Part shown: positions 47,888 through 57,127 of the stretch, piece after piece
Numbering within the stretch: position 1 is the stretch's first letter
Layout of the letters: each line of letters starts with the position of its first letter
Assembly (NCBI GenBank): GCA_024699325.1
Contig: JAILPS010000007.1
Coordinates: forward strand, 20,915-84,914
Direction: 5' to 3'
From: Lachnospiraceae bacterium
Lineage (GTDB): Bacteria > Bacillota > Clostridia > Lachnospirales > Lachnospiraceae
Length of the DNA: 64,000 nucleotides
Notes under the pieces: model-generated
Database searches by the model: none
Seen by the model: the letters and a program-made list of their open reading frames with translations, nothing else
What the model was told of the DNA's origin: nothing
Translations under genes and position numbers: made by a program

Positions 47888-49381
47888 TCAGTAGTTGTTT
47901 TTATCGTAATCATATGAGGCGCTTAAGTTGGTAAACCTGGCCTCCCCGGCGCCCTCTGCATAGAGGCCAAGCATAACGCCTGTGAATCCCTCAGCCACCT
48001 CGGTGGACACGTATTTTGTGGGAGCGCTTCCGATGTATTTCTCCTCCCCGCCGTCAACTATGCTAAAGTGGTAGTCCATGTTGTCAGCCTTAATCTTAAG
48101 GGTGGCCTCGCAGTCGTTTAGCACCACAATATTTTGCACATGCTTTGCAGGACCCACGCTAAATTTAAGCGCTGCCACATAGTAATCTCCGGCCTTCTGT
48201 ATGTAGAGGTCATAGTGCTCGGATTCGCTGGCATACACTGTCACGCCGGCAGTGTCCTCGTCGATCTTCACATCCACGCTTAAATCCATGTAGAACCATC
48301 TCTGTCTAAGCGCTATAAATGTGGGGCTGTCCGCCTCGTCAAGACTTATATTGCTTCCGCGTAGAATATATGCGTCGCTTCCAAGCTCGTAGTTTTCCAT
48401 GTGAGGATGTCTGAGATATGCCCACTCCACACTGCTGTCAGTGTTTGCAAATGTGAGATTGTTAGGCCTGATCTGCTCAAAATCTCCCTCAATCTCGTAG
48501 GAGTACTCGGCAGTTCCATCGTTACCTGCTCTAAACCAGCCGTCACATGAGAAGCTTACAGGAACTAAAAACACCTCTCTTCCAAGGTTGTGGTATGCCT
48601 TCCACAGATGAATCTGCCTGAAGCCCAAACATGCAATATGATAGTTGCCGTTATAATCCTGTATGAGATCTCCGTGGCCGATACCCTGGATGATGTACGG
48701 CGCCTTATTCTTGTTGGTCAGCACAGGATTAAGGGGATAGTTGTCAAACGGTCCCCAGGGGTTTTTAGCCCTGGCATACGTTATCATATGCCCGTACTCC
48801 GTGCCGCCCTCTGCAGCCATCAGATAGTAGTAATCCCCTATATGATACATGTGGGGGCTCTCCAAAAACCTTCTGCCGCTTCCGTGCCATATACATTTGC
48901 TGGGGGTGAGTTTCCTTCCGGTCTCTATGTCTAACTCGCACTGCGTAACTCCGCCCTCGCCGTAATCGTCCGTGCCGTTACTTAAGAAGTACACCTTATC
49001 GCCGTCAAACAGAAGTGACGGGTCGATGCCTCCCTGGTCAACCCTCACAGGCTCTGACCACTCGCCGTAGATATCGTCCGTGTACACATAGAAATTCTCA
49101 TGTGTTGTGTCGTTGGTTGTAACCATGTAGAAACGGCCGTTGTTATATCTGATGGTTGGCGCAAACACTCCGCCTGAGGAGTTAATCTTCTCCAGATACA
49201 CCTGGCTCGGTCTTGTAAGGACATGCCCTATCTGCTTCCAGTTGACCAGATTATCGCTCTCGAACAGGGGCACGCCCGGAAAATACTGAAATGAACTGCA
49301 GACCATGTAGAATTTGCCGTTGGCTGCGCATACACTTGGGTCAGGATAGAAGCCTGACACCACAGGATTATTGTAAATCAT
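47888..49381 (-). CDS. Glycoside hydrolase family 43 (beta-xylosidase/arabinofuranosidase-like)
   Basis: A 497-residue GH43 enzyme lacking a signal peptide, so probably cytoplasmic and acting on imported oligosaccharides. The five-bladed propeller (about 1-290) carries the base Asp14 in FYPDPSV, the modulator Asp120 in GGIDPSL and the acid Glu174 in RFLESPH. Residues 305-490 form a C-terminal beta-sandwich of the DUF1349/GH43_C2 kind. This architecture is typical of beta-xylosidases, but alpha-L-arabinofuranosidase activity is possible. The start follows TGGAGG and lies 10 nt after the rhomboid gene. Confidence 0.94.
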   Translation of the reverse strand: MIYNNPVVSGFYPDPSVCAANGKFYMVCSSFQYFPGVPLFESDNLVNWKQIGHVLTRPSQVYLEKINSSGGVFAPTIRYNNGRFYMVTTNDTTHENFYVYTDDIYGEWSEPVRVDQGGIDPSLLFDGDKVYFLSNGTDDYGEGGVTQCELDIETGRKLTPSKCIWHGSGRRFLESPHMYHIGDYYYLMAAEGGTEYGHMITYARAKNPWGPFDNYPLNPVLTNKNKAPYIIQGIGHGDLIQDYNGNYHIACLGFRQIHLWKAYHNLGREVFLVPVSFSCDGWFRAGNDGTAEYSYEIEGDFEQIRPNNLTFANTDSSVEWAYLRHPHMENYELGSDAYILRGSNISLDEADSPTFIALRQRWFYMDLSVDVKIDEDTAGVTVYASESEHYDLYIQKAGDYYVAALKFSVGPAKHVQNIVVLNDCEATLKIKADNMDYHFSIVDGGEEKYIGSAPTKYVSTEVAEGFTGVMLGLYAEGAGEARFTNLSASYDYDKNNY

Positions 49382-49391
49382 ACCGCCTCCA

Positions 49392-49979
49392 CTAGTGTTT
49401 TCTTGCTATTACATATCCAAAAAATGCTCCGACGATACCGCCGATGACATGTGTGAGCTGTGAAATATTGTCAGCCACAAATACGCCGTCATAGATCTCT
49501 CCGCCGATGTATATGATGGCGATGAGAATGAAGGTTACAGGGATTGTTCCGTCGTTGATGCTGGTAAATGAGCTGAGCAGTATGAACGCAAATGCCACGC
49601 CGCTGGCTCCGCAAAGTGCCACGTGCGGGAAGAATATGAAGTTGATAAGTCCCGTCACAAACGCAGTCACTAAAATACACTGCAAAATAAAACTCCAGCC
49701 GTACTTCTCCTCAAGAAGCGGTCCAACCAAAAGTATCAGCGTCATGTTGCCGATGTAGTGTGCCCAGTTGGCATGTCCAAGGACATGGCCGAAGAACCTT
49801 ATGTAGGTTAACGGATCAAGAAGTGACGACCTGTAAACGCTGAACACATACCTGTTTGCAGCTCCCCCCGTGAAGCCGTTTAACAGAAGCGCCGCCAGAC
49901 ATAAAAGTGCAAATGTTAGCACTACCGGCGAGTTGAAACTAATCTTAAGTGTTGGCTTGTGGCCTGAACCTTTTGCCAT
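49392..49979 (-). CDS. Rhomboid-family intramembrane serine protease
   Basis: A 195-residue protein with about six transmembrane helices. The catalytic dyad is visible as Ser126 in CGASGVAFAF and His177 in QLTHVIGG; HANWAHYIGNM near residue 75 is the usual L1-loop/helix 2 region. Rhomboids cleave single-pass membrane proteins inside the bilayer. The start MAKGSGHK has TTGGAGG 8 nt upstream; a TTG five codons earlier is unlikely. It is first in an operon with GH43 and two surface proteins, one of which has a single transmembrane helix and could be a substrate; that link is inference. Confidence 0.93.
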   Translation of the reverse strand: MAKGSGHKPTLKISFNSPVVLTFALLCLAALLLNGFTGGAANRYVFSVYRSSLLDPLTYIRFFGHVLGHANWAHYIGNMTLILLVGPLLEEKYGWSFILQCILVTAFVTGLINFIFFPHVALCGASGVAFAFILLSSFTSINDGTIPVTFILIAIIYIGGEIYDGVFVADNISQLTHVIGGIVGAFFGYVIARKH

Positions 49980-50014
49980 GATATTGTCCTCCAATTATCG
50001 TCAAAATTAGCGGC

Positions 50015-50034
50015 TAGAAAAACGCCATTTTCTA
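50015..50034. promoter_or_regulatory. Inverted repeat upstream of the rhomboid gene
   Basis: TAGAAAA-ACGCCA-TTTTCTA is a perfect 7-bp inverted repeat about 35 nt before the rhomboid start. No clear promoter hexamers are visible; it may be an operator. Confidence 0.35.
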
Positions 50035-50038
50035 CATT

Positions 50039-50072
50039 TTAGACAAACGGGGCTGATAAATCAACCCCGTTT
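50039..50072 (-). terminator. Terminator after the ABC exporter genes
   Basis: AAACGGGGTTGA (50061-50072) pairs with TCAGCCCCGTTT (50045-50056), one wobble, 4-nt loop; the following tract (GTCTAAAATG) is only weakly U-rich. Confidence 0.7.
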
Positions 50073-50086
50073 ACTTTACGATTTCT

Positions 50087-51904
50087 TTAATTTTGCTGAT
50101 TGTCGTTTACAATCAGGTCCTCATACTGTCTGGTGAAGAGTTTGTAGTACTCTCCGCCCGCCTTCATAAGCTGTGCATGGGTTCCTCTCTCCACGATTTT
50201 GCCCTCGTGAACCAGGAGAATGATGTCAGCATTTACTATGGTTGAGAGGCGGTGGGCGATGACAAACGAGGTGCGGTTTTGAATGACCGTCCTGATGGCA
50301 TCCTGTATCGCCTTCTCTGTCTGGGTGTCGATGGAGCTGGTGGCCTCATCAAGTATCAGAATTCTAGGGTCTGCGAGAAGCGCTCTGGCAATCGATAAGA
50401 GCTGTTTTTCTCCAGTTGATAAGAAGTCGCCGCCCTCTCCGATCTCTGTGTCAAGGCCCTCGTCAAGCTTATCTAAGAGATGCTCTGCAGCCACAGTCTT
50501 AAGTGCCTCCATAATCTGCTCATCAGTGGCATCGGGGTTTCCGTATTTCAGGTTGTCCCTTATGGTTCCGCTAAACAGATGGGGCGTCTGAAGGACGTAG
50601 CCAAGATTTGCGTGAAGCCATGAGAGCGACCTGTCGCGGCTGTCGCGCCCGTCGATAAGCACGCGCCCGGATGTGGGCTCGAAGAATCTGCACACAAGGT
50701 TAATAAGAGTTGACTTGCCGGCTCCGGTCTCTCCAACAATCGCCACATTGGTTCCCGCGGGAACGTGGAGCGTGAAGTTTTCCAAAACCATCTCGTCGCC
50801 GTCCGGATAGTGGAATGAGACATTTTCAAAATCCACCTCTCCGATGAGTTTCTCCCAGTTTTCCCTCTTCTCGTCAAATGCATCGCCGTATTTGGCGATT
50901 ACATCCTCCCTGTCGCGAACCTCTCCGGTCGTGTCCATAAGGTTTAGATACCTCTCGATATTGACTCTTATGCCTATCATGTTGGCGATGGAGTTAACAA
51001 TATTCTGGATTGGATCCAGCATATTCAGAGCATAGCTCATAAACACAGAGAAGGTTCCGACCTCTAAAACCTGCGCCGTTGTCATGTTGCCTCCCGCCCA
51101 TATAACCGCCGCGAGCGCGAGCGAGCTAATAAGCGTGATTGTCGCAGTAAACATGGCGCTAACATGCGCGGTTCTCACTGAGAGCTTCCTCATGGTTTTG
51201 GTCTCGCCGTAAAACTCCCTGTCCATCTTATCCTCTATCGCCAGAGTTTTGATGGACTTAACTCCCGTTATGCCCTCATTTATGTGGGCGGTAATCTTGG
51301 AGTTTTGTTCCCTGACCTGACGGTTCAGGAATGTGAGCTTCTTCTGAAACAGTGCCATAATCACCATGGCCACAGGAAGCATGGCAAATATGATAAGCGC
51401 AAGCTTCACATTCACCATAAACATTACAACCACCGCGAACACGATGTATGAGCCAAACCACACCACATTCATGACGTGCCAGGCCATCATTTCGCCAATC
51501 TTGCCGGAATCCGACATAACCCTTGCGTGTATATAACCCACGTTATTCTGGTTGAAATACGACAGCGAAACCGTCTGCAGATGGTTGAACGCGCTGTTTC
51601 TTAAGTCTCTGTCCATGAACATCTCGATTTTGGAGCAGTCACAGACATTTATGTAGTTTAATATGCCCTGGCTCACAAAACATGCGATCATGAGCGCTAT
51701 GAAGTATGGCAGGGTGTCGAGAGTCTTCTCTCCCACGAAGTGGTTTATGGCGTAGCGGTTAAACAGCGGATAAATGCTGTCGAAAACACTTACCACAACT
51801 CCGATAACCACCATTCGTATAAATATCGTCCTGTATTTTCTGACAAATGGCCACAGCTCAACTATTCCGAAGAGTCTCAGGCGTCTGGTATTATTCTTGT
51901 CCAT
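50087..51904 (-). CDS. ABC exporter half-transporter, second subunit
   Basis: A 605-residue type IV ABC exporter half with six transmembrane helices (about 20-320) and a C-terminal nucleotide-binding domain. Walker A is GETGAGKST, Walker B ends in canonical ILILDEATSSID with the catalytic Glu, but the signature is degenerate (LSTGEKQLLSIARAL). That is complementary to its partner, as in heterodimeric exporters such as TM287/288 and BmrCD. Substrate unknown; multidrug or peptide export is usual. The start MDKNNTRR follows GAGGAGG and overlaps the end of the partner gene by 14 nt, so the subunits are co-translated. Confidence 0.94.
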   Translation of the reverse strand: MDKNNTRRLRLFGIVELWPFVRKYRTIFIRMVVIGVVVSVFDSIYPLFNRYAINHFVGEKTLDTLPYFIALMIACFVSQGILNYINVCDCSKIEMFMDRDLRNSAFNHLQTVSLSYFNQNNVGYIHARVMSDSGKIGEMMAWHVMNVVWFGSYIVFAVVVMFMVNVKLALIIFAMLPVAMVIMALFQKKLTFLNRQVREQNSKITAHINEGITGVKSIKTLAIEDKMDREFYGETKTMRKLSVRTAHVSAMFTATITLISSLALAAVIWAGGNMTTAQVLEVGTFSVFMSYALNMLDPIQNIVNSIANMIGIRVNIERYLNLMDTTGEVRDREDVIAKYGDAFDEKRENWEKLIGEVDFENVSFHYPDGDEMVLENFTLHVPAGTNVAIVGETGAGKSTLINLVCRFFEPTSGRVLIDGRDSRDRSLSWLHANLGYVLQTPHLFSGTIRDNLKYGNPDATDEQIMEALKTVAAEHLLDKLDEGLDTEIGEGGDFLSTGEKQLLSIARALLADPRILILDEATSSIDTQTEKAIQDAIRTVIQNRTSFVIAHRLSTIVNADIILLVHEGKIVERGTHAQLMKAGGEYYKLFTRQYEDLIVNDNQQN

Positions 51905-53729
51905 CCTGCGCCTCCTCTCCCATGGCACTCTGAAGATTAAAAATGTGCCTGTATCTGCCTCCAAGCTTCATCAGCTCGTCGTGGCTTCCCTCCTCACAGA
52001 TGTGTCCGTCCTCAATCACGAAGATTCTGTCCGCGTTCATGATGGTGGTTATTCTGTGGGATATTAGTATCACCGTCGTCTCCCTTCCTATGGACATAAG
52101 CCCTGCGCGGATGCGCGCGTCGGTCTGTGCGTCCACCGCAGATAGGGAATCGTCAAATATCATGATCGGCGTCTTTCTTATGAGGGTTCTGGCGATTGCG
52201 GTCCTCTGCTTCTGACCTCCTGAGAGGGTGACGCCCTTCTCGCCTACGTAGGTCTCGTAGCCCTCGTTAAACCTGGAGATGGTCTCCTTAAGACTTGCGG
52301 TCTCAACCGCCTTCTCGACTGCCTCGTGGTCTGCGTCCACAGCAATCTTAATATTGTCCTCAAGAGAGCGGGAGAACAGATACGGCTCCTGCAAAACCAG
52401 GCCCACATTTTTTCTGAGCTCGCTCTTCCTGATATTCTTGATGTCCACGCCGCCAATGGTTATGCTTCCGCCGTTTTCTGACACGTCATAGAGCCCGTCA
52501 AGAAGCGCAAGAAGCGTAGATTTGCCAGTTCCGGTGCCTCCCAATATACCAACGGTCTGCCCCTCGCCTATGTGGAGTGACAGATTGTTCAGCACGTTTT
52601 TGTCCGTGTATGCAAATGTGACATTCTTAAAATCTATGTCGCAGTGTTCTGGAAATGCCCCTGCCCCAGGCGCATCCTTCTCCCTCTCAGAGTTCATGAT
52701 GTACATGAGTCGGTCGATGGAAACTCCAGCCTTGGAGAGCTCGGATATGGTTCTTCCAAGCTGTCTTACGGGCCAGATTATGGTCGCGTTGTAGGCAAGA
52801 AATGCCACATAGTCGCCGGCGCTCATATCGCCCTTCACGGCAAAATACGCGCCCACAGAGAGCACCGCAGTCATCTGCGCGCCTCCGATTATGTCATTCA
52901 TGGTCCAGAATGTTCCCAGAATGCGCATCATTTTGATCCACAGTCCCGTGTAATGCTCGTTCTTGGTCTCGAAGCGGTCTCTCTCGTAGCGCTCTCTTCC
53001 GAAGGCTCTCACAACACGCAGCCCCGAAATATTCTCCTGCGCGATGGCGGAGAGCTTTCCCTCCTCTGTGTCGACCTTCTCAAACGCCGAGCCAATCTTG
53101 GCGTGAAATATCAGCGAAGCGCCCACAACCACGGGGATTAAGGTCACTGAGACCCACACAAGTTTACCGTGGATATTGGCCATAAAAGCGATGGCCAGGG
53201 TGATTAGAATCACCATTCTAAACAGGTTTGTCATCTGGTCGGATATGAAATTCTTGATCATGTCCACATCGGAGGTCGCCCTCTGTATGATGTCTCCTGT
53301 TCTGTTGTTGTCATGCCATGTAAATGGCAGATGAATGACCTGCTCATAGAGGCTGTCCCTCATGTGCTCCACCAGATGCTCCGCCATAAGGCTGTTAAAC
53401 ATCCTGAAGGTGTATCTGCATATAGCTCCGAGCAGGGCAATGGCTATTACGATAAGCGAAAAAATCCACAGATTCGCCAGGCAATAGTCCACTCCTCCCA
53501 GTCTGTCCACCATACCCATGATTAATGCCGGTATCGAATCAAAATTCCTTGTCACGAAGTCCACCGTGTAACCTATAATCTTGGGGTTTACAAGCTCAAA
53601 CAAAACCAGAAGGCATACGAAAACCACCGACAGCACGAAGTATCTGACGCTCCCCTTCATGAAGAAGCGTATCATGCTGAAGCGGTTAGGGAATCGTTTC
53701 CCCTTGTTTGGATTTATTTTGTTTTTCAT
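51891..53729 (-). CDS. ABC exporter half-transporter, first subunit
   Basis: A 612-residue half-transporter: six transmembrane helices (about 25-320), then a nucleotide-binding domain with Walker A GGTGTGKST, signature LSGGQKQRTAIARTL (canonical) and Walker B ending MIFDDSLSAVDA, in which the catalytic Glu is Asp. This is the partner carrying the non-canonical catalytic residue, so the heterodimer would have one active and one weak ATP site. The start has only a modest ribosome-binding site (TAGG). It lies 20 nt after corA and may share its transcript. Confidence 0.94.
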   Translation of the reverse strand: MKNKINPNKGKRFPNRFSMIRFFMKGSVRYFVLSVVFVCLLVLFELVNPKIIGYTVDFVTRNFDSIPALIMGMVDRLGGVDYCLANLWIFSLIVIAIALLGAICRYTFRMFNSLMAEHLVEHMRDSLYEQVIHLPFTWHDNNRTGDIIQRATSDVDMIKNFISDQMTNLFRMVILITLAIAFMANIHGKLVWVSVTLIPVVVGASLIFHAKIGSAFEKVDTEEGKLSAIAQENISGLRVVRAFGRERYERDRFETKNEHYTGLWIKMMRILGTFWTMNDIIGGAQMTAVLSVGAYFAVKGDMSAGDYVAFLAYNATIIWPVRQLGRTISELSKAGVSIDRLMYIMNSEREKDAPGAGAFPEHCDIDFKNVTFAYTDKNVLNNLSLHIGEGQTVGILGGTGTGKSTLLALLDGLYDVSENGGSITIGGVDIKNIRKSELRKNVGLVLQEPYLFSRSLEDNIKIAVDADHEAVEKAVETASLKETISRFNEGYETYVGEKGVTLSGGQKQRTAIARTLIRKTPIMIFDDSLSAVDAQTDARIRAGLMSIGRETTVILISHRITTIMNADRIFVIEDGHICEEGSHDELMKLGGRYRHIFNLQSAMGEEAQDGQE

Positions 53730-53749
53730 TGTATATACCTAAATGTTTT

Positions 53750-54670
53750 CTATAAATATTTTTTCTTCTTAAACCACACTATCTCTATAACCACAATCAC
53801 TATGCACAAAAGTGCCAGCGCAGGGTATGAATACTTCCACGCAAGCTCGGGCATGTGAACAAAATTCATGCCGTACCACCCTGTTATGATGGACAGCGGG
53901 AAGAATACCGTAGTGATTATTGTGAGCAGTGCCATAATCTTGTTCTGCTTGACATCAAGCTGTGTCTGATAGAGATCCCTTATCTGTATCGTGTAATCCC
54001 TAAGCGCAAGCGCGTTGTCGCGCAGTCGCTCGCATCTTACGGTAAACAGATGAAAGAATCTGAGATTCTCCTCTGTAAAAAATCCATTTTCATTCTCCTC
54101 CAGTTCCTGACCCACGTCGATGAGCTGCTCATAGTGGTTCTTTAAGTCCAACATCTCTCCGCGGATGTCATTAAGAGCTATCAAGAGCTCACTGTCGTTG
54201 TCGTTTTGCTCCAGTTCATCCTCAATGCTGTTTAGCTTCTTGTCAAAACCGCTTAAAACCTTCATATCCTCTGAAACTATGACTTCTAAGAAATCATATA
54301 TGAAGCGCTCAAGGCATGGCTTTCTCCACTTCTTGGCCGCAGCCACCTTCTTAACCAGCTCCTCTGCAAACGGATCCTCGTCGATTAAAACTATGCCCTT
54401 CTCATCCATGGCGAAGGCAAATGCATGGAAATCCTCGCTGATATTTGCCCTGTTTGGAATATAAAAGGAGCCCGTGAGGGAATCGTAGTTGACATCTATC
54501 TTGGTCTCAGCGATGGCGCTAAGCTCCATGGGAAGGTCAATTCCCATGTCAAACCTCTCCTTACTCTTCATCCACTCAGCCGGAGTCAGCACCGCCACAT
54601 ATTTGTGCTTGCCGTTTAACGCCTCATCCACATCGCAGCTTTTAAGCGTCTCTTCAATCTTATAATACAT
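53750..54670 (-). CDS. corA: CorA-type divalent cation transporter
   Basis: A 306-residue CorA-family channel for Mg2+ (or Co2+/Ni2+). The N-terminal cytoplasmic domain leads into a long stalk helix (about 140-245, rich in Glu/Asp/Lys). Two C-terminal transmembrane helices are separated by the signature YGMNF, and the protein ends in a basic tail (WFKKKKYL), as expected. Selectivity cannot be read from sequence. The start follows TTGGGGG. It comes after the glyS terminator; its own promoter is not obvious in the short gap. A two-component ABC exporter follows 20 nt downstream. Confidence 0.93.
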   Translation of the reverse strand: MYYKIEETLKSCDVDEALNGKHKYVAVLTPAEWMKSKERFDMGIDLPMELSAIAETKIDVNYDSLTGSFYIPNRANISEDFHAFAFAMDEKGIVLIDEDPFAEELVKKVAAAKKWRKPCLERFIYDFLEVIVSEDMKVLSGFDKKLNSIEDELEQNDNDSELLIALNDIRGEMLDLKNHYEQLIDVGQELEENENGFFTEENLRFFHLFTVRCERLRDNALALRDYTIQIRDLYQTQLDVKQNKIMALLTIITTVFFPLSIITGWYGMNFVHMPELAWKYSYPALALLCIVIVVIEIVWFKKKKYL

Positions 54671-54695
54671 TTCATACCCCCAAATTAATATTCAC

Positions 54696-54726
54696 AAAAA
54701 AAGGCAGGGGGATTCCTCCTCCTGCC
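54696..54726 (-). terminator. Terminator after glyS
   Basis: GGCAGGAGGAG pairs with the CCCCCTGCC arm (54703-54726 overall, imperfect in the middle), followed by seven U on the minus strand, about 16 nt after the stop. Confidence 0.88.
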
Positions 54727-54742
54727 CGTAAAAATCGTCTGA

Positions 54743-56140
54743 TTAGTACTCGAACTTCTCTGCGAGGTATGCCTTAACCTCTGCAATCGGAATACGAACC
54801 TGCTCCATGGTATCTCTCTCACGGATGGTTACGCAGTTATCTGTCTCACTGTCGAAATCGTATGTGATGCAGTAAGGTGTTCCGATCTCGTCCTGACGGC
54901 GATATCTCTTGCCGATGTTGCCTCTGTCGTCAAACTCACAATTGTAAATCTTGGACAGCTCGTTAAAGATCTTCTCAGCGCCCTCATTAAGCTTCTTAGA
55001 AAGCGGAAGAACGCCAACCTTAACAGGGGCAAGTGCAGGATGGAAATGCATAACTGTACGAACGTCAGGCTTCTCCTCTGTTCCGATGTTCTCCTCGTCG
55101 TATGCAGCGCATAAGAATGCGAGAGTAACACGGTCAGCGCCAAGTGACGGCTCGATAACGTAAGGAACATACTTCTCCTTGGTCTCGTCATCGAAGTAGC
55201 TCATATCCTGGCTTGATGTCTCCTGATGTCTTGTAAGGTCGTAATCTGTTCTGTCAGCGATACCCCAGAGCTCGCCCCAGCCGAATGGGAAGAGGAACTC
55301 TAAGTCTGTTGTGGCCTTGGAGTAGAAGCTAAGCTCCTCCTTCTCGTGGTCTCTGGCTCTCATCTCCTCAGGCTTGATGCCCAGATTCTGAAGCCAGTCG
55401 ATGCAGTACTGCTTCCAATATGCAAACCACTCAAGGTCTGTGTCAGGCTTGCAGAAGAACTCGAGCTCCATCTGCTCGAACTCTCTGGTTCTGAATGTGA
55501 AGTTTCCAGGTGTGATCTCGTTACGGAATGACTTACCAATCTGTCCGATACCAAAAGGAACCTTCTTGCGGGATGTTCTCTGAACATTTTTGAAATTGAC
55601 GAAAATTCCCTGAGCAGTCTCAGGTCTCAAATAAATAGTGTTCTTGGCATCCTCGGTAACGCCCTGGAATGTCTTGAACATAAGGTTAAACTGTCTGATG
55701 TCTGTGAAATCCTTCTTGCCGCATGATGGACAGCAGATGCCGTTATCCTTGATGAAATCCTGCATCTTCTCGTTTGACCATCCGTCAACTGAGCCGTCAA
55801 GAGTCACATTATTCTCTGCAGCATAGTCCTCGATGAGCTTGTCAGCTCTGAATCTCTCGTGACATGCCTTGCAGTCCATAAGAGGATCTGAGAAGCCTGC
55901 GAGATGTCCTGATGCAACCCATGTCTGAGGGTTCATAAGGATGGCGCAGTCAACACCAACGTTATATGGGCTCTCCTGAATGAACTTCTTCCACCATGCC
56001 TTCTTGACATTGTTCTTAAGCTCAACGCCGAGATTACCATAATCCCATGTGTTTGCGAGACCGCCATAGATCTCTGAACCAGGGTATACAAAACCTCTTG
56101 ACTTGGCAAGAGCTACGATTTTTTCCATCGTCTTTTCCAT
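54743..56140 (-). CDS. glyS: Glycyl-tRNA synthetase (single-chain type)
   Basis: A 465-residue class II synthetase of the alpha2 type (as in Thermus and many Firmicutes), not the alpha2beta2 GlyQ/GlyS type. It charges tRNA-Gly. Motif 2 lies in [21 protein letters not shown], motif 3 in [12 protein letters not shown], and the C-terminal anticodon-binding domain spans about 360-465. A Cys-rich insert ([15 protein letters not shown]) probably binds zinc. The start MEKTMEKIV with TTGGAGG is favoured; a second ATG four codons later is possible. There is no T-box leader, unlike valS and trpE here. It lies 27 nt after an unknown membrane protein gene. Confidence 0.96.
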   Translation of the reverse strand: MEKTMEKIVALAKSRGFVYPGSEIYGGLANTWDYGNLGVELKNNVKKAWWKKFIQESPYNVGVDCAILMNPQTWVASGHLAGFSDPLMDCKACHERFRADKLIEDYAAENNVTLDGSVDGWSNEKMQDFIKDNGICCPSCGKKDFTDIRQFNLMFKTFQGVTEDAKNTIYLRPETAQGIFVNFKNVQRTSRKKVPFGIGQIGKSFRNEITPGNFTFRTREFEQMELEFFCKPDTDLEWFAYWKQYCIDWLQNLGIKPEEMRARDHEKEELSFYSKATTDLEFLFPFGWGELWGIADRTDYDLTRHQETSSQDMSYFDDETKEKYVPYVIEPSLGADRVTLAFLCAAYDEENIGTEEKPDVRTVMHFHPALAPVKVGVLPLSKKLNEGAEKIFNELSKIYNCEFDDRGNIGKRYRRQDEIGTPYCITYDFDSETDNCVTIRERDTMEQVRIPIAEVKAYLAEKFEY

Positions 56141-56167
56141 AATACGATATCCTCCAAAAATTACCAA

Positions 56168-56989
56168 TTATTCAAATATGATGTACTGCAGTCCATCGCT
56201 CTCATACAAGCGAACTGCATTGTCATCTGTGATGCTAATGCCGCTTGAGACGTACTTAACTGCGCCCTCAAACGCAAACTTGCCCGTAAATCCTGTGGGC
56301 ACTGCTCCGCCAAAATCCACGATTGCCATGTGAAGCGTGCTGTCTGCCTCCTTGACGGACGCGTAGGAAACCTCGTTGCCCTCGCTGTCAAGAAGTGTGA
56401 GACCTTCTATGTCGTGATCAGCTATGGTCACAACTGTAAATGTTTTCCAGTTTGCAAAATACACATCCACCTGCTTGTTAAATGCGAGATAATCAGCAGT
56501 GGTTGCAAAGTCCATCTGAAGAACTAAGGATGAGCCGCTAAGTGTCAGGCTGTTGATTGCCGCGCTCAGCGCTGTGGTTGTATCCTTGGCATATGCCTCC
56601 TCAACTCCGCAGGTGCTGTAATTATACTTCTTAACCTCAGGCTCTAACCACTCCGTTGTAAACTCGTTCACATCGTAGTAATCCTCTGAGAAATCCTCAA
56701 CATTTGCAGCGAGAACGGTTCCATCTCTTCTTACAAACACGGAAGTGTCGCTTATGATGAACGAATAGTTCTCAATAATCTTCTCTGCCGTGGTTGGCTC
56801 CTTAAAATCGCTGGTAGTGGTGGTCTCAGTCACATCACCGCCGCCCTCATTCTTAAAAACTATAGCCAGCACCACGATAACCACAACTACAACCACCAGC
56901 GCAATTATGCCGGCAATGAGCTTGATATTAGGCTGAAATGATGATCCTGACTTTTTCTTTTTGCTTTTTCTAGTTGCTTTAGCTGCCAT
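56168..56989 (-). CDS. Unrecognised single-pass membrane protein before glyS
   Basis: A 273-residue protein with a very basic N terminus (KATRKSKKKKSG), one transmembrane helix (about 24-47, almost all Ile/Val/Leu/Ala), a Thr-rich spacer (TETTTTSDFKEPTT) and an outer domain of about 200 residues with mixed strands and helices. No family is recognised; the domain ends in beta strands around GGAVPTGFTGKFAFEG, reminiscent of lipoprotein-like sandwich folds. The start MAAKATRK follows GGAGGAG; a longer in-frame start would begin inside the leader palindrome. It has its own promoter and may drive glyS, 27 nt downstream. Confidence 0.85.
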   Translation of the reverse strand: MAAKATRKSKKKKSGSSFQPNIKLIAGIIALVVVVVVIVVLAIVFKNEGGGDVTETTTTSDFKEPTTAEKIIENYSFIISDTSVFVRRDGTVLAANVEDFSEDYYDVNEFTTEWLEPEVKKYNYSTCGVEEAYAKDTTTALSAAINSLTLSGSSLVLQMDFATTADYLAFNKQVDVYFANWKTFTVVTIADHDIEGLTLLDSEGNEVSYASVKEADSTLHMAIVDFGGAVPTGFTGKFAFEGAVKYVSSGISITDDNAVRLYESDGLQYIIFE

Positions 56990-57009
56990 TTCTCTCCTCC
57001 GAACGCATC

Positions 57010-57024
57010 CTGTGCCAGGCACAG
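57010..57024. promoter_or_regulatory. Palindrome in the leader of the 273-residue protein gene
   Basis: CTGTGCC-A-GGCACAG is a perfect 7-bp inverted repeat, about 20 nt before the ribosome-binding site and around 20 nt after the -10. A TAGTG-CATTCTA-CACTA repeat (57034-57050) also spans the -10. These may be regulator sites. Confidence 0.45.
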
Positions 57025-57039
57025 AATGGAATCTAGTGC

Positions 57040-57068
57040 ATTCTACACTATTTCGTTTTTTAATTCAA
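57040..57068 (-). promoter_or_regulatory. Promoter for the 273-residue protein and glyS
   Basis: TTGAAT (57063-57068), 17 nt, TAGAAT (57040-57045). No strong terminator follows recO, so read-through from the era-recO operon is also possible. Confidence 0.65.
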
Positions 57069-57127
57069 GAGCAGAATAAACTATTAGTGTTACAAAATGA
57101 TTAAAAAACTGTTTGGATTATTGAAAA

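Noticed and set aside
54671..54695. A promoter for corA in the short gap after the glyS terminator.
   Set aside because: No convincing -35/-10 pair fits; corA may rely on read-through or on a promoter inside glyS.
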